Shown here: positions 63,083 to 64,000 of the stretch, in pieces
How positions within the stretch are numbered: position 1 is the stretch's first letter
How the letters are laid out: every line of letters begins with the position of its first letter
DNA from: CAZGRP01 sp964527995
GTDB lineage: Bacteria > Zhuqueibacterota > Zhuqueibacteria > Oceanimicrobiales > CAZGRP01
DNA: 64,000 nucleotides
Direction of reading: 5' to 3'
NCBI GenBank assembly: GCA_964527995.1
Contig: CAZGRP010000015.1
Coordinates: forward strand, 1 to 64,000
Position numbers and translations under genes: made by a program
Notes under the pieces: generated by a model
The model's database searches: none
The model's input: the letters and a program-made list of their open reading frames with translations, nothing else
Told to the model about the DNA's origin: nothing

Positions 63083-64000
63083 TCACAATCGAACCTCGTA
63101 GTAGGCGCGGATCCGCCGGTCGTTGAAGCTCGGATTCGGCGTTTTCACACCGGAAGCAAGATCGAGGGCGAAGCCGTCGTCGCGAAAGCGCACGAGTTCG
63201 ACATCGAGCATCAGCACGTGCCTGCGGGAGATCTGGTACTGGCCCCCGAAACGAAACGCCGTTTGGCGGAAGTCGATGTTCAGTTGCGTGCCGACAGTCG
63301 GTTGTGCACTTTTGACCAGACCGCTGGCCGAAGTCACCCGCAAGCCGCCATAAAGTCGCAAGCTCTCGTTCAGAAGCAGGTAGTCGAGCTGCCCGGAGTA
63401 GATGCGGAACTTGAAATTGCTACGCCCACCGGCAGCACGGTTCTGGTTGTCCGCGTAACTCAGGGTCGAGATGAAGGGAGCCCGATACTTGGTGCGCACG
63501 GTGACGCTGCGCAGGTCCGAATCTACATTGTTCAGGTTGATCCCATTCAGCCGTTGCTGCCCGAAACGGTCGTTGCGGTTGGAGCTCATGATGTTCAGCG
63601 TGATGGTGTTCTGCACGCCCTGCACGTAGGCGTCGTAGTTCACCAGGAAAGAGACATCCCGGCTGACGGTCGACTCACGCCGGTCAAAACCATCGACGGC
63701 CGGGTCAAATTGCGTAACGCCATTGTCGCGGTCGTGGTTCCGGATCGAGAAGGTGATGGTAGGCAACGAAGGTGCCGGGTAGATGGAAAGACCGAAGCTC
63801 GTCGTCTGCAAGTCCAGCGCCGGATTCCCTTCCTTGCCCGTGAAATTGTCGTCGAAGTTCTCGAAGCCGGCGTTCAAGAAAACGCGGTTGTTGGCCAGCC
63901 CGATGCGATCGCGCACGTACCAGCCGCGAAGATTGTTGCGCAGAAAGCTCTGTCCGAGCGAATGATACTCCGGCCCCAGTCGGCGGTACCCGAACTCGAA
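63083..64000 (-). CDS. Outer-membrane beta-barrel protein, N-terminus beyond window
   Basis: The frame is open to the right edge; at least 305 residues are visible. It is a series of amphipathic beta strands (RVFLNAGFENFDDNF, TTSFGLSIYPAPSLPTITFSIRNHDRD, FKFRIYSGQLDYLLLNESLRLYGGLRV, FRFGGQYQISRRHVLMLDVELVRF), ending RRIRAYYEVRL with a C-terminal aromatic/hydrophobic strand as expected for BAM substrates. Internal ATGs exist but the edge residues FEFGYRRLGPEYHSLGQSFL continue the pattern. Function unknown; it is co-transcribed with the cyclase. Confidence 0.8.
   Translation of the reverse strand, partial: FEFGYRRLGPEYHSLGQSFLRNNLRGWYVRDRIGLANNRVFLNAGFENFDDNFTGKEGNPALDLQTTSFGLSIYPAPSLPTITFSIRNHDRDNGVTQFDPAVDGFDRRESTVSRDVSFLVNYDAYVQGVQNTITLNIMSSNRNDRFGQQRLNGINLNNVDSDLRSVTVRTKYRAPFISTLSYADNQNRAAGGRSNFKFRIYSGQLDYLLLNESLRLYGGLRVTSASGLVKSAQPTVGTQLNIDFRQTAFRFGGQYQISRRHVLMLDVELVRFRDDGFALDLASGVKTPNPSFNDRRIRAYYEVRL

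Overview
The window comes from a GC-rich, free-living bacterium known here from a draft or metagenome assembly. Two runs of exactly 100 N interrupt it, and each is flanked by the same 55-bp sequence on both sides, so both look like contig-end overlaps rather than missing DNA. Several features point to the FCB side of the bacterial tree (for example candidate division KSB1 or relatives of Calditrichota) rather than to Proteobacteria: a PorX-type receiver-PglZ regulator, DUF4252 proteins in an ECF sigma operon, a group 3b [NiFe]-hydrogenase, two CcmL/EutN microcompartment vertex proteins and beta-barrel outer-membrane proteins. This placement is an inference. Many intergenic spaces carry a good sigma70-type promoter (TTGNNN, 17-18 nt, TATATT-like), which helps set transcription units.

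Layout. 1-9.8 kb: the 3' part of a large acyl-CoA synthetase/kinase-like/GNAT fusion, citrate synthase, a glycosyltransferase, a MetH-activation-domain-like ORF invaded by a palindromic repeat, gap 1, an AraC regulator and a nucleotidyltransferase remnant. 9.8-19.2 kb: a secreted sugar-binding-like protein and GH38 alpha-mannosidase, tRNA-Glu and tRNA-His, a ferritin-like/Fur-family pair, cobalamin adenosyltransferase and aconitase. 19.2-24.7 kb: an ECF sigma/anti-sigma/DUF4252 operon, YchF and PurC. 24.9-31.2 kb: a PAP2 phosphatase and two MFS transporters behind a fluoride riboswitch, then an endonuclease/exonuclease/phosphatase-family protein and a site-2 protease. 31.2-38.0 kb: group 3b hydrogenase (HydB, a CNB-domain protein, HydG, HydD, HydA), a maturation protease and a TauE/DUF1634 exporter pair. 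38.1-41.5 kb: a homocysteine methyltransferase-like gene, tRNA-Pro, then an operon of a zinc-ribbon protein, two BMC vertex proteins, RdgB and a lipoprotein. 41.7-49.6 kb: a second ECF sigma/anti-sigma operon carrying an HtrA homologue that has lost its catalytic triad; HolA, MetS, an NSS transporter and UppP (through gap 2); an outer-membrane protein and a phasin-like protein. 49.5-64 kb: a long minus-strand series of housekeeping and signalling genes (LarE, a TPR/periplasmic-binding lipoprotein-like protein, GlmS, GuaA, SurE, AccD, RimI, TsaB, TsaE, PorX-like, CHASE2 cyclase, an outer-membrane protein cut by the window end).

The most notable finding is a compact fluoride riboswitch at 28358-28449 on the minus strand. 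It has its own promoter, its terminator competes with P1, and it sits directly ahead of a PAP2 phosphatase and MFS transporters rather than crcB or a CLC-F channel. Other points of interest are the triad-less HtrA in a sigma/anti-sigma operon, a promoter motif shared by the two ECF operons, BMC vertex proteins without other shell genes, and the three-part fusion at the left edge.
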